DNA of 64,000 bases from CAWBRT01 sp963832365 (GTDB lineage Bacteria; Acidobacteriota; Terriglobia; Terriglobales; Acidobacteriaceae). The translations under genes were made by a program, and so were the position numbers. The DNA lies in assembly GCA_963832365.1 (NCBI GenBank), contig CAWHUL010000004.1, positions 186,001 through 250,000 on the forward strand, in the 5' to 3' direction. The notes beneath the pieces were generated by a model. It did not search any database, was not told where the DNA came from, and saw nothing but the letters and a program-made list of their open reading frames with translations. Positions 1 through 8,839 of this stretch are shown one piece after another (the first letter of the stretch is position 1; the number at the start of each line of letters is the position of its first letter).

Positions 1-1269
1 TCCGTGTCCCTCGCCGGCTGCATGAATCGCGATGTAGGCGATGATGCGGGCGGAGTTGGCGATAGCGGCACGCTGGTCGGAATCAAGATCGCTGTCGCCC
101 GTGCGCACCATCTGGGTCGACACCCCGTGCGCTTCGAGATCGCGCTGGATGAGCCGGGCCAGTGTCAAGGTCAGATCTTTTTCGGAAACGTTCCCCGCGA
201 GCATCGCTCCGTGGTCGCTCCCGCCGTGCGCGGCGTCGATCACGACAACCGGTTTCGCGGGCAAGGGCGCTGTTGTGGCGGCCGGTTGCGCCGGGACGGT
301 CGCGGGAGCTTCGCTCTGCGGAGGTGGCTTCGCTTCCGCGCTTTCCGCCGCTGGCAGCGGGGAAATAGTGATGGTCTTGCCGCCGTCTGAGAATGTCGCT
401 ATCACCGGATTTGCCACATTCACCGTCAATTGCAGCGCGCCGTTGGAGGCCGCAACGCTGCTCGACTGGAAAACCGGGTCGGAGAACTTCTGCGCGCCGC
501 CGTCCGCCGGGCGAACCAACGGTTCGCGTGTGAACGTCAGCCGAATGCGCCCTTGCTCCGTCGCGATCATCGGATTCACCGCCGAAGGGAAGGCAAGGAT
601 CAAGCCCGGGGGTTTCTGCCGGAGCTGCTGGCTGAAGCTGAATCCGAGCGCCCCGATCAGCAGACGGCCGCCCGGATGCAGTTGCACCGGTTGCGACAGG
701 AGGCGCGGCAACATGCCGCCCAACGTCGTCACCGGCACAAAACCCCTGCCGCCAAGCAGCACAAACTCGGCGGGCAAGTCATAGCCCGTACCGGCAAGTT
801 TGCCCCTGGCCTCTCCTTGGGTGAATTCAACTTCAATCGAGCGCGACGAGGCGGCGGCGGTGAATTTCAGCTTCCACTGCTGTTGATCGGAGTGCGACTC
901 GACGCGCCCGAGCGGTTCCAGCAATTCGAAGAGCCCGACATACGGCGTCCCGTTGTGCTCGACGATTGGCACCACGTAGTTGGTCTGCGGCGCAAAGACG
1001 CGCAATTGCCTTTCAGGTTCCGTCGACTGGGCCGTCAAGTTGGCCGGGCACATCGCCAGCAGCACCGCGATCACGACGAGGATCACCGCGCACGCGCGCC
1101 TGCGCACCCCGGCACCCTCCAAAGTCAGCAATGGAACCTGCTCGTAGAGGTACGCATTATCGGACATTGCGTCATGCGCCAAACGAGCGAAATTCGACAC
1201 AAAATATTGCATTCCGGGCCGTTTGGAGCCGGAAAGTGCCGCCCTGGCAGGGGTAATCTTCTTCGCCAT
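1..1269 (-). CDS. N-acetylmuramoyl-L-alanine amidase, C-terminus cut by window edge
   Basis: Predicted zinc amidase of the Amidase_3 family, which cleaves the bond between MurNAc and the stem peptide in peptidoglycan. 423 codons are visible and the end lies off the window. ATG at 1269 has a GGAG about 13 nt upstream. Residues 1-58 are basic and soluble-looking; 59-80 form a hydrophobic signal anchor or signal peptide (AVILVVIAVLLAM); about 85-330 is a beta-rich region resembling stalk/AMIN-type domains, without decisive motifs; from residue 342 comes VVIDAAHGGSDHGA, whose His-Gly-Gly is the first zinc-binding motif of this family. The tail before the membrane segment is long, and a shorter start at Met35 is possible. 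Family call is firm; the middle domain is inferred. Confidence 0.85.
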   Translation of the reverse strand, partial: MAKKITPARAALSGSKRPGMQYFVSNFARLAHDAMSDNAYLYEQVPLLTLEGAGVRRRACAVILVVIAVLLAMCPANLTAQSTEPERQLRVFAPQTNYVVPIVEHNGTPYVGLFELLEPLGRVESHSDQQQWKLKFTAAASSRSIEVEFTQGEARGKLAGTGYDLPAEFVLLGGRGFVPVTTLGGMLPRLLSQPVQLHPGGRLLIGALGFSFSQQLRQKPPGLILAFPSAVNPMIATEQGRIRLTFTREPLVRPADGGAQKFSDPVFQSSSVAASNGALQLTVNVANPVIATFSDGGKTITISPLPAAESAEAKPPPQSEAPATVPAQPAATTAPLPAKPVVVIDAAHGGSDHGAMLAGNVSEKDLTLTLARLIQRDLEAHGVSTQMVRTGDSDLDSDQRAAIANSARIIAYIAIHAAGEGHG

Positions 1270-1472
1270 TGTGACTTCATGCTCCGCTTGCAAAGGGGCA
1301 ATTCGTTTGCTGAATTCTTGCGGAAGCTGAGCTGATTGTAGCAGTTACAAAAGTAAACCAACCAGCCTTGAGGAACATCGATAGTTGTCAGAATCCGCTT
1401 TTCGCCGACGGTTTCAGGCAAAAACGGAGGAGTATGATCCTAACGGTCCGATTCTTTTTGATATGGTTCAGC

Positions 1473-1650
1473 GACTCGGCAGCGAAGATTGGAGCAGAAC
1501 TGCGCAACCAATATGTGCTCGAATACCGTCCAAGTAATTCAGCGCACGATAGTAAAGTGGCGCAGAATCAAAGTTAGACTGCAGCCTCCCAAGGAGATCC
1601 CACCACTTACGGTCTACGCGAGAACAGGCTACTATGCCCCGAATGAATAG
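1473..1650 (+). pseudogene. Remnant C-terminus of a VWFA-related secreted protein
   Basis: Reading from 1473 gives SAAKIGAELRNQYVLEYRPSN. After a 1-nt frameshift at about 1557 it continues KWRRIKVRLQPPKEIPPLTV and ends in RTGYYAPNE with a stop at 1648-1650. This is the conserved C-terminal end of the VWFA-related family to which the next gene belongs (its own end reads QYIIGYKPS ... VRTRSGYYANA). The N-terminal domain and the VWA core are absent. The intact neighbour starts at 1634 inside this remnant, in another frame, so an old tandem duplicate probably decayed and left the tail as leader sequence. Confidence 0.6.
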
Positions 1651-2752
1651 AATCGTTCCCCTTGCGCTGTTGCTGTGCCTCGTCCTATGGGCGATGATGT
1701 CGGCGACCGGAGCGCCGCAGCAATCCACCAACGTCGGGCAGGGAAATCCCACCGCGCCTCCGCCGCCGATGACTTCCGGCGGGCAGAGCACGCCGGCGCA
1801 GGATGCCCAGGATTCCTCCGTCCCCGAGACTCCGCCCCTCAATCAACCCGGCGACACAGTCGAGCTTCCGCAAGACGGACAGGCTCCGGATAGCCAGGAG
1901 GGAGGGGTTTTCGTCTTCAAGAAAGAAGTGGAAGAGGTCACGCTGCATGCCACCGTGGTCGATGACCGGCAGCATCCGGTGACCAGTCTGAAGCAAGGCG
2001 ACTTCGTCGTATATGAAAATGGCCAGCCGCAAAAGATCACGTCCTTTCGGCAGGGCGATGTGCCGGTAGCGCTGGGGATACTGGTCGACAATTCCGGTTC
2101 CATGCGGGACAAGCGTCCGGCGGTGAACCAGGCGGCTCTGAACCTGGTGAGGGCCAGTAACCCGAAGGACCAGGTTTTCATTGTGAACTTTAGCCAGACG
2201 CCGTATCTGGATCAGGACTATACGGACGACATCAACCTGCTGAAGAATGCGCTGAATCGCATCGATTCACGGGGGGGCACGGCGCTCTACGACGCTGTCG
2301 TGGCATCGGCTGAGCACCTAACGAAGACCGCGCCACCGGACCAGAAGAAAGTATTGCTGGTGGTGACCGATGGCGAGGACACGGCGAGCATGGACACCTT
2401 GGATCAGGCTATTCACAAGGTTGCCGTCGATGGCGGGCCGACAATTTACACGATCGGCATTCTCGGCAGCGAGCGCGAGAAGCGCGGTCGCCGGGCGCTG
2501 CGCAGTCTGGCCGAGCAAACCGGCGGCGTTGCCTTCTTCCCAAAGGGCCTCACCGAGGTCGATGAGATCAGCCGCCAGGTGGCGCACGATATTCGTAATC
2601 AGTACATCATCGGCTACAAGCCTTCCGTGCCACAGCGTACCGGCGGATACCGCACAGTGAAGGTCGAAGCGCGCGCCTCGGCTTACAAGCATTTGCAGGT
2701 GCGCACCCGAAGCGGCTACTACGCTAATGCCACGCGGCGGGCTGCGCGCTGA
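1634..2752 (+). CDS. VWFA-related domain secreted protein
   Basis: 372 aa. An N-terminal signal peptide (about residues 1-27, hydrophobic core VPLALLLCLVLWAMM) is followed by a Pro/Gln-rich linker to about residue 90, a small beta domain (EVTLHATVVDD... FVVYENGQPQ), then a von Willebrand A domain from about residue 145. MIDAS residues are visible: Asp152-x-Ser154-x-Ser156 in VDNSGSM, Thr216 in GGTALYD and Asp246 in VVTDGED, so metal-ion binding is expected. It is probably an exported or periplasmic protein for protein-protein or adhesive contacts; the substrate is unknown. This architecture is abundant in Acidobacteriota. ATG 1634 is the first start giving a clean signal peptide; no strong ribosome site is seen. 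Confidence 0.85.
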   Translation: MPRMNRIVPLALLLCLVLWAMMSATGAPQQSTNVGQGNPTAPPPPMTSGGQSTPAQDAQDSSVPETPPLNQPGDTVELPQDGQAPDSQEGGVFVFKKEVEEVTLHATVVDDRQHPVTSLKQGDFVVYENGQPQKITSFRQGDVPVALGILVDNSGSMRDKRPAVNQAALNLVRASNPKDQVFIVNFSQTPYLDQDYTDDINLLKNALNRIDSRGGTALYDAVVASAEHLTKTAPPDQKKVLLVVTDGEDTASMDTLDQAIHKVAVDGGPTIYTIGILGSEREKRGRRALRSLAEQTGGVAFFPKGLTEVDEISRQVAHDIRNQYIIGYKPSVPQRTGGYRTVKVEARASAYKHLQVRTRSGYYANATRRAAR

Positions 2753-2800
2753 CCTCGGTTAAGCGGGAGCTCCGTCTCCAGAAGATCGGATTTCACCTCG

Positions 2801-2824
2801 AGCCCAGGAACCTTCTGGGCTTTT
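2801..2824 (+). terminator. Rho-independent terminator after the VWFA gene
   Basis: A 7-bp perfect stem AGCCCAG/CTGGGCT with a 7-nt loop is followed by TTTTG. It sits 48 nt after the VWFA stop and ends that transcript before the PLP-enzyme gene. Confidence 0.65.
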
Positions 2825-2946
2825 GTTCTGCTCGGAGAAGCGCGCGGATTTGACCCTGTCGCAGCCTTTGCGTAACCTTTGACTTCAAAGTTGAATGGCC
2901 TCCAATTGGTTGTGTGCCGGCGATCATTCCGGGGCGGAAAGCGGAT

Positions 2947-4107
2947 ATGGCAAGAAGAAACGAAAAAGGTTTTTCCACCCGCGCAATTCATGACGGGAAG
3001 GAGCCAGAGCCGTTGACCGGGTCCATTGGCGTTCCAATCTTTCCCACCTCGACCTACGCGCAGGATGAGTTGGGGAGGCCGCGCATGGGATACGAATATG
3101 GGCGGGTAAGCAATCCCACGCGTGACCGGCTGGAAACGAGCATGGCCTCCCTTGAAACGGGAATTGGGGCAAAGGTGTTCGCCAGCGGCATGGCTGCCGT
3201 GCATGCTTTCTGCAACATCATGAAGTCCGGCGATCACGTGCTCTGCACGCACAACGTCTACGGGGGCGTGCCGCGACTGTTCGACCAGGTGATGGCCAAT
3301 TTCGGCCTCGAGGTCACCTATGTAGACACCGAGGAGCCGCATGCCGTAGAGGGCGCGATTCGGGGCAACACCCGCTATCTTTACGCGGAGACGCCTACAA
3401 ATCCGCTGATGGCGCTTAGCGATATCGCGGCCCTGGCCGAGGTCGTTCACCGGCATGGCATCGAGATGATCGTGGACAACACGTTCATGTCGCCGTACTT
3501 TCAGCGCCCGCTTGAAATGGGTGCCGATATGGTTCTGCACTCGACGACGAAGTTCCTCAACGGCCACAGCGACGGGATGGGCGGAGCGATCGTCTGCTCC
3601 AAGCGCGAACAGGTGGACAAACTGGCGTTCGTGCAGAAGGCTGCGGGCGCAATCATGTCTCCCTTCGAGTGCTGGCTGGTGCTGCGCGGAATTAAGACGC
3701 TGCCGGTTCGCATGAAGCAGCACGACGAGAATGGACGACTCGTGGCGGATTTCCTCAACCGGCATCGCAAGGTAAGCAAGGTGTTTTATCCCGGACTGCC
3801 GGACCATCCGCGGCATGAGCTGGCGAAGCGGCAGATGTCGGGTTTCGGTTCGATGATGGCTTTCGAAACCGGCTCGCTGGCAAACGCGACGCGGCTGCTG
3901 AAGCACTTGCGAGTGTGCATTCTTGGCGAGTCGCTGGGCGGCGTCGAGACGCTGATTGCACACCCGGCAACCATGAGCCACGCGTCCATTGGAGAAGCGG
4001 GACGTAAGGCGATGGGCATTACCGATGGAGTGCTGCGCCTCTCCGTGGGGCTGGAAGATGTGGAAGATATCATCGGCGACCTCGAACAGGCTTTGGAGCG
4101 CCTGTAG
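2947..4107 (+). CDS. Trans-sulfuration family PLP enzyme (cystathionine gamma-synthase/lyase type)
   Basis: 386 aa from ATG 2947; an in-frame GTG at 2914 would add 11 residues. It belongs to the Cys/Met metabolism PLP-dependent family (fold type I). Visible marks are the phosphate-binding region near FASGMAAVHAF, the ETPTNPLM segment, the VDNTFMSPYFQRP motif with the PLP-ring Asp, and the Schiff-base lysine in HSTTKFLNGHSD. The C-terminal domain holds the typical ETLIAHPATMSH and LRLSVGLEDVEDIIGDL. Members act on cystathionine, O-acyl-homoserine or methionine in the cytosol, and sequence alone does not separate gamma-synthase, gamma-lyase and methionine gamma-lyase activity here. A methyltransferase follows 50 nt downstream. 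Confidence 0.9.
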   Translation: MARRNEKGFSTRAIHDGKEPEPLTGSIGVPIFPTSTYAQDELGRPRMGYEYGRVSNPTRDRLETSMASLETGIGAKVFASGMAAVHAFCNIMKSGDHVLCTHNVYGGVPRLFDQVMANFGLEVTYVDTEEPHAVEGAIRGNTRYLYAETPTNPLMALSDIAALAEVVHRHGIEMIVDNTFMSPYFQRPLEMGADMVLHSTTKFLNGHSDGMGGAIVCSKREQVDKLAFVQKAAGAIMSPFECWLVLRGIKTLPVRMKQHDENGRLVADFLNRHRKVSKVFYPGLPDHPRHELAKRQMSGFGSMMAFETGSLANATRLLKHLRVCILGESLGGVETLIAHPATMSHASIGEAGRKAMGITDGVLRLSVGLEDVEDIIGDLEQALERL

Positions 4108-4157
4108 CGGGGATATACCAGTTTTCTGTAGCTCTAGCCTGGCAGTCCAGTACGGAG

Positions 4158-4970
4158 ATGATCCAATTGATGAGTTCCGGCCAAATCAAGCCCGGCGAGT
4201 GGGATGCCGCTGCCTACCATAGACTTTCCGATCCACAGTTTCAGTGGGGCCGGCAGATTCTCTCGCGGCTGGAGCTGCGTGGCGATGAAACCGTTTTGGA
4301 CGCAGGCTGCGGCACCGGCAGGCTCACAGCCGAGTTGATGAAGCGTCTGCCCAAAGGGCGGGTGATCGCCGTCGATGTTTCGGAGAACATGCTTACCGCC
4401 GCCCGCGAGTTTCTGCGCCCGCGAGCCGGCAGTCACTTGCGGTTCGTGCAGGCAGACTTGGGAGCCCTGGAGCTTGACGAAAGAGTCGACGGAGTTTTCA
4501 GCACGGCCACCTTCCATTGGATACCGGATCACGCCCGGTTATTCTCGAAGCTGTTCCAGATGCTGCGTCCCGGGGGCTGGCTGGTGGCGCAGTTTGGGGG
4601 CCATGGCAACATTGAGTGCTGGCGGCGGCGTATGGCGGTGCTCGCGGGCCAACTCCCGTTCGTGACCTATATTCGCGATTGGGTTGAGGAGTTTCATTTT
4701 CCGGACACCCGTAAAACGGCGGAGTATTTGAAGCGCGCCGGGTTCGCCTCCGTTGAGGTTGAGAGCTGGCCTTCGCCGGTCAGCTTCGCCGACCCCGATT
4801 CGTTTGGTTCGTTTCTTGGCAGCGTGATTGCGCGAAATTATCTGGCGAGGCTCGACGAGAAGCTGCAACGGGAGTTTATGACCCGGCTCATCAAACAGGC
4901 GGGCGAGGATGCGCCACCTTTCCTCATCGACTACGTGCGTCTGAATGTCCGGGCGGTGCGTCCGGAATGA
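4158..4970 (+). CDS. Class I SAM-dependent methyltransferase
   Basis: 270 aa. Motif I is VLDAGCGTGRLTAEL (about residues 46-60); VIAVDVSENML supplies the acidic residue that contacts the ribose; VDGVFSTATFHWIPD is the post-motif region typical of trans-aconitate methyltransferase-like enzymes. The C-terminal half (KTAEYLKRAGFASVEVESW) fits the same subgroup. The methyl acceptor is unknown; the trans-aconitate methyltransferase relationship is one of family only. GGAG lies directly against ATG 4158 and 12 nt before ATG 4170, so the true start may be the second ATG. No terminator separates it from the upstream PLP enzyme, so co-transcription is possible. Confidence 0.8.
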   Translation: MIQLMSSGQIKPGEWDAAAYHRLSDPQFQWGRQILSRLELRGDETVLDAGCGTGRLTAELMKRLPKGRVIAVDVSENMLTAAREFLRPRAGSHLRFVQADLGALELDERVDGVFSTATFHWIPDHARLFSKLFQMLRPGGWLVAQFGGHGNIECWRRRMAVLAGQLPFVTYIRDWVEEFHFPDTRKTAEYLKRAGFASVEVESWPSPVSFADPDSFGSFLGSVIARNYLARLDEKLQREFMTRLIKQAGEDAPPFLIDYVRLNVRAVRPE

Positions 4971-5048
4971 GGTGGGCAATTACCGTTCACCTATTGAGCA
5001 ATCCGCTAACCACCAGTGATTGGGCGCGTCAGGGTCGATCGGTGCTAA

Positions 5049-5387
5049 TTACCGTTCAGGACTCTGAGTTCCGGTGACGGAGTCGCCAATCCAATCCATG
5101 TAGGCTGGCAGTCCCGCCTCCACAGTGAACTGAAGCACCTCGGGAAGCTCATAGGGATTCAACCGGCGGATCTCGGCGCAGAGGCGCTCGAAGTTCTCAG
5201 CCGTCGTCTTGATCACCAGCAGGAACTCCTGGCTGGTCTCCACTATGCCTTTCCAGCGATAGACGGATTCCATGGGGCCGAGGACGTTGACGCAGGCGGC
5301 GACCTGTCCGTCGACCAGGGCGCGCGCAATCCTGGTTGCTACCTCGTGAGAGCCGCATGTCGAGAGCACCAGCCGCTTGTCCGTCAT
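5049..5387 (-). CDS. cutA: Divalent cation tolerance protein CutA
   Basis: 112 aa from the ATG at 5387; a longer reading frame to 5423 exists, but MTDKRLVLSTCGSHEVA matches the usual family N-terminus. CutA is a small trimeric cytosolic protein with a ferredoxin-like fold, implicated in copper and other divalent-cation tolerance. Family marks are VLSTCGSHEVATRIARALV, the AACVNVLGPMESVYRWKG segment, FLLVIKTT and the LNPYELPEVLQFTVEAG stretch near the C-terminus. It lies alone on the reverse strand between two forward genes. Confidence 0.9.
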   Translation of the reverse strand: MTDKRLVLSTCGSHEVATRIARALVDGQVAACVNVLGPMESVYRWKGIVETSQEFLLVIKTTAENFERLCAEIRRLNPYELPEVLQFTVEAGLPAYMDWIGDSVTGTQSPER

Positions 5388-5581
5388 GGACGCATTATCT
5401 CCTTGAGCAGCAAATTCGCGCAAACCGGCGGCGCGATGACCGGGGTGCTGTTTGCCGAAGTTGGTTCCTTTTCATCGTTGCGTGAAACTTCCGCTTGACG
5501 GATGAGTTGAAAGCGAAGTTCACTAAGAGGTTGCAGGCGGCCCCGCGAAATATGTTGCGATCTGTAGCGCAAGTGGTGCAC

Positions 5582-5956
5582 ATGGACAGCTTGAAGACGA
5601 AATTTTTGCGCGCAATCGTGCGAGGCTTATTCTCGCGCCGGCAATGGCTGGCGATGGGAGGCGCGGCTGTGTTTGCCGGGTGGCTGTTTTATCACGTCAT
5701 GTTCGGTGCAAACGGCATGATGGCCTACCAGCAAAAGGTGCGCGAATACGAGCGTCTGCAAAAGGAAGTGCGGCAGGCACAGGTAGAAAACGAAAGGCTG
5801 CGGCAGCGGGTCAACTCCCTCAAGACAGATCCGCAGGCAATCGAGAAAGAAGCCCGTGAACAACTGAAATATGCGAAACCGGGCGAGCTGATCTACGTTT
5901 ATCCGGCTCCCAAAGTTGAAACCATCCCTTCCGCAGCTACCGCGCAGAAACGCTGA
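5582..5956 (+). CDS. Septum formation initiator (FtsB/DivIC family)
   Basis: 124 aa from ATG 5582. A short basic cytoplasmic N-terminus is followed by one membrane segment (about residues 22-42, MGGAAVFAGWLFYHVMF) and a periplasmic coiled coil (YQQKVREYERLQKEVRQAQ... NERLRQRVNSLK). The tail (DPQAIEKEAREQLKYAKPGE) is the FtsB/DivIC signature. The product should bridge FtsL and FtsQ in the divisome. A TTG at 5495 would add 29 residues but is less likely. Its stop overlaps the start of the next gene (TGATG), so the two are probably translationally coupled. Confidence 0.88.
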   Translation: MDSLKTKFLRAIVRGLFSRRQWLAMGGAAVFAGWLFYHVMFGANGMMAYQQKVREYERLQKEVRQAQVENERLRQRVNSLKTDPQAIEKEAREQLKYAKPGELIYVYPAPKVETIPSAATAQKR

Positions 5957-6570
5957 TGGACCCCTCACTTCCGCGTTCCGGTGCGCTTGCAGGGCGCGCT
6001 ATACTGCCTGCCGTGACCCTCAATCGAACAGCAGTTGAGCCGTCTCCCGAATTCTCATTCGGCTGGCGGGTCCTCGCCCTGGCCCTGCTGGCCTTGGCGT
6101 GCGTCGCGGGCTGCCGGGGAAAGAATGAATTCAAGCCCACCAAGCTGATGCCGCCGCTCTACAGCGGGTACAGCCTGCAGAAAGTGCAGCGCGAGTTGAA
6201 TCTCAAGCCCGGTGGTTGGGAAGTGCTGGAAGACCGGAGCCCGCTAACAAGCGACAAGCGACCGCCGTTCAGAATGTTGACCATTTCGAGCCGAGGTTTT
6301 TCGAAATTCGGCGCGACGGGCGAGCTGGTGATGACTTTCTACAACGACCGGCTAATGACGACTTTGCTTTACCCGAAGGAACTGGAGACTTTACGCATTG
6401 CGTTGGCGAGCGAAGCCGGCATCAGTTTTACCAGACAGGGTGATGCTCGGATCGAGCCCACGACACGGGTTTGGATCGGCAAAGCCCGGGACGGCCGTTC
6501 CTACATCGGCTGGATCGACCTGGAACTCGAGCGCCAGCGAGAGGACTGGATCGAAAAGCACGAGCGCTGA
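5956..6570 (+). CDS. Putative lipoprotein, function unknown
   Basis: 204 aa. Residues 35-53 form a hydrophobic signal ending in the lipobox-like VAGC, so the mature protein would start at Cys53 and be lipid-anchored. The N-terminal extension of about 34 residues before the hydrophobic part is long, so a downstream start (for example the GTG at 6013) is possible. The mature part is soluble with mixed alpha/beta character (LQKVQRELNLKPGGWEVLED, VWIGKARDGRSYIGWIDLEL). The start overlaps the FtsB-like stop by one base, which suggests an envelope role. No family recognised. Confidence 0.7.
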   Translation: MDPSLPRSGALAGRAILPAVTLNRTAVEPSPEFSFGWRVLALALLALACVAGCRGKNEFKPTKLMPPLYSGYSLQKVQRELNLKPGGWEVLEDRSPLTSDKRPPFRMLTISSRGFSKFGATGELVMTFYNDRLMTTLLYPKELETLRIALASEAGISFTRQGDARIEPTTRVWIGKARDGRSYIGWIDLELERQREDWIEKHER

Positions 6571-6795
6571 AGCAGAAACTCCAACTTCTTACTCCATGTG
6601 CTAAGTCCCACATCTGTAACTGCGGCAGATATGGGGCACGGTCCGAAAAGGTCCCAATCGCTGAGAGATGACAATCGGCTCGGCCCAGATTGGGCCTCAA
6701 CCGCCGGAAATTTGCGCAGCACAGGCATCGGCTGGAGCTCTGGCTGCCTCAAAGTTCTTGTAAAGCTTTGTGCGGTGAGAGCCTGGAGGTCGTGC

Positions 6796-7497
6796 ATGGA
6801 TAAGGTGTTTGCCAATGCCAAAGAGGCGATCTTCGACATTGAGGACGGCGCTACGTTGATGGTTGGCGGGTTCGGCTTGTGCGGAATTCCCGAAAACCTG
6901 ATTGCCGCTTTAGTGGAGAAAGGCGTCAGGAATCTCAACACCATCAGCAACAACATGGGCGTGGACGACTTCGGGCTTGGCCTGCTGCTTCAGAAAGGGC
7001 AGATTCGCAGCCACAAGGGCAGCTATGTAGGAGAGAACAAACTCTTCGAAGAGATGGTGCTGGCCGGCAAGCTCGACCTGGAACTGATTCCGCAAGGCAC
7101 GCTGGCTGAGCGCATTCGCGCCGGCGGCGCCGGCATCCCCGCCTTCTATACCCCGACGGGCGTAGGAACGGTCGTTGCCGAAGGCAAGGAAACCCATGAG
7201 TTCGACGGTCGCATGTACGTCATGGAGCGCTGCCTGAAAGCCGACTTCTCGCTGATAAAGGCATGGAAGGGCGACAGGTGGGGAAACCTTGTCTACCGAA
7301 AGACGGCGCAGAACTTCAACCCGATGATCGCGACCGCCGGCAGAGTCACCATCGCCGAAGTGGAGGAACTGGTCGAGCCCGGCGAAATTTCGCCGGAGCA
7401 CATTCACACTCCCAGCATTTATGTGCGGCGCATCTTTGAGGCGGCCGGAGAAGAGAAGCGGATCGAGCGCAGGACGGTGAGAAAGACGGCTGCCTGA
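6796..7497 (+). CDS. scoA: 3-oxoacid CoA-transferase subunit A
   Basis: 233 aa. Alpha subunit of a family I CoA-transferase (succinyl-CoA:3-ketoacid or acetate CoA-transferase), which moves CoA between a thioester and a free acid such as acetoacetate. Family marks: GATLMVGGFGLCGIPENLI near the N-terminus, NTISNNMGVDDFGLG, and GGAGIPAFYTPTGVGT. ATG 6796 has a strong GGAGG 8 nt upstream, which decides the start over upstream in-frame codons. The beta subunit follows 43 nt later. The exact CoA donor cannot be read from sequence. Confidence 0.93.
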   Translation: MDKVFANAKEAIFDIEDGATLMVGGFGLCGIPENLIAALVEKGVRNLNTISNNMGVDDFGLGLLLQKGQIRSHKGSYVGENKLFEEMVLAGKLDLELIPQGTLAERIRAGGAGIPAFYTPTGVGTVVAEGKETHEFDGRMYVMERCLKADFSLIKAWKGDRWGNLVYRKTAQNFNPMIATAGRVTIAEVEELVEPGEISPEHIHTPSIYVRRIFEAAGEEKRIERRTVRKTAA

Positions 7498-7540
7498 TTT
7501 CCAGACACGATCCGGAACAGATTTCAATGCGAGGACAAAA

Positions 7541-8254
7541 ATGGCCCCCAAAGCTGGTAAGGAACAGGACGCAGTTAAGCGGGAGTTCATTGTGCGGCGC
7601 ATCGCCCGCGAGTTGCGCGACGGCTTCTATGTGAACCTCGGCATCGGTATGCCCACACTGGTTGCCAACCATGTGCCGCCGGGGATGGATGTCATCCTGC
7701 AAAGCGAGAATGGGATGCTGGGCATTGGGCCCTATCCCGTCGCGGGCACGGAAGATGCGGACCTGATCAATGCAGGTAAGGAGACGGTCACGGAAATCCC
7801 GGGGACAGCTTTCTTCTCCAGCGCCGAATCGTTTGCCATGATCCGCGGCGGTCATGTCGACCTGAGCGTGCTAGGCGCCATGGAGGTTGACGAAGAAGGC
7901 AACCTGGCGAACTGGATGATTCCGGGCAAGATGGTCAAAGGCATGGGCGGGGCCATGGACCTGGTCGCGGGCGCCCGGAGGGTGATCGTCGCCATGGAGC
8001 ACACCGCGAAGGATGGCCGCCCGAAGATTCTGAAACACTGCGGGCTTCCCATCACCGGCCTCGGCGTCGTCGACACCATTGTCACTGAGATGGGTTACAT
8101 GCGTGTGGTTCGCGGGCAGGGTCTCATGCTGGAAGAGATCGCGCCGGGATTGCGGCCCGAAGATGTACAGGCGGCAACCGAGGCGAAACTAATCATCAGT
8201 CCAACCTTGAAACAGATGGATGTTTTGATCGGCGCGGACGAGAAGGCTGCGTAA
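7541..8254 (+). CDS. scoB: 3-oxoacid CoA-transferase subunit B
   Basis: 237 aa. Beta subunit partner of the preceding gene. It carries the catalytic glutamate in the conserved SENGMLGIGPYP segment, which forms the enzyme-CoA thioester intermediate; also GFYVNLGIGMPTLVANH near the N-terminus and GAMEVDEEGNLANWMIPGK. Together the subunits would make the cytosolic heterotetramer used in ketone-body or short-chain acid metabolism, and possibly in PHB turnover, since a PHA regulator and a phasin occur near 62 kb (inference). Confidence 0.93.
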   Translation: MAPKAGKEQDAVKREFIVRRIARELRDGFYVNLGIGMPTLVANHVPPGMDVILQSENGMLGIGPYPVAGTEDADLINAGKETVTEIPGTAFFSSAESFAMIRGGHVDLSVLGAMEVDEEGNLANWMIPGKMVKGMGGAMDLVAGARRVIVAMEHTAKDGRPKILKHCGLPITGLGVVDTIVTEMGYMRVVRGQGLMLEEIAPGLRPEDVQAATEAKLIISPTLKQMDVLIGADEKAA

Positions 8255-8298
8255 AGCAGATCCTGGACAGTCCAAACGGAGCGCACTAAACTTCGGCC

Positions 8299-8805
8299 AT
8301 GACCAACGAAGCAGCCGAAATCTTCCTTCGATACTCGGCCTCACGGCTTGATACGCTCGCCTCGTGGATTGACGAATGCCTCGGCCGCTTGACCGTCGAA
8401 CAGGTCTGGTGGAGGGGCGGGGAAGCGCAGAATGCGATTGGCAACCTCGTCATTCATCTCTGCGGGAACGTTCACCAGAGGATTACGTTGACGCTCGCCA
8501 AGGGCGGCCCCGATACACGGAACCGTGACGGCGAATTCAATCAGGGTTTGACCGGCTCACCCGAAGAGCTGCGGCGACAGCTCAACGCCACGATCGCCGA
8601 AGCGGTTGCCGTACTGCGGAAGTTTCCCTCCGCGCAAATCACGGAACATGCTCCGCGCCCGGGATACGACCGCTCCATCCTGGAGAATATCTACACGGTT
8701 GTAGAGCATTTCGCGTTGCACACAGGCCAAATTACGTTCGCGACGAAGCTTTTGACCAAGCAGGGCTTAGGAGAGCTGAGCCGCTTGCAGAAAACCGCCC
8801 GGTAA
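8299..8805 (+). CDS. DinB-like (DUF1572-type) protein
   Basis: 168 aa. Resembles the DUF1572 branch of the DinB/YfiT four-helix metal-binding superfamily: SRLDTLASWIDECLGRLT at the N-terminus, an early helix with NAIGNLVIHLCGNVHQRI, whose histidines (HLCGNVHQR) are placed like the first metal ligands, and a late TVVEHFALHTGQITF with further histidines. Members are presumed metal-dependent hydrolases or thiol transferases; the substrate is unknown. It lies 44 nt after scoB, followed by a short GCCGG/CCGGC hairpin at 8812-8825 before convergent genes. Confidence 0.75.
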   Translation: MTNEAAEIFLRYSASRLDTLASWIDECLGRLTVEQVWWRGGEAQNAIGNLVIHLCGNVHQRITLTLAKGGPDTRNRDGEFNQGLTGSPEELRRQLNATIAEAVAVLRKFPSAQITEHAPRPGYDRSILENIYTVVEHFALHTGQITFATKLLTKQGLGELSRLQKTAR

Positions 8806-8839
8806 CCGGGTGCCGGAATGCCGGCCTTTCGCTGACCGC

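Noticed and set aside
4..1335. Long forward open frames across the amidase gene
   Set aside because: They are antisense to a clear amidase frame and lack family similarity or ribosome sites; GC-rich codon bias opens the opposite frames.
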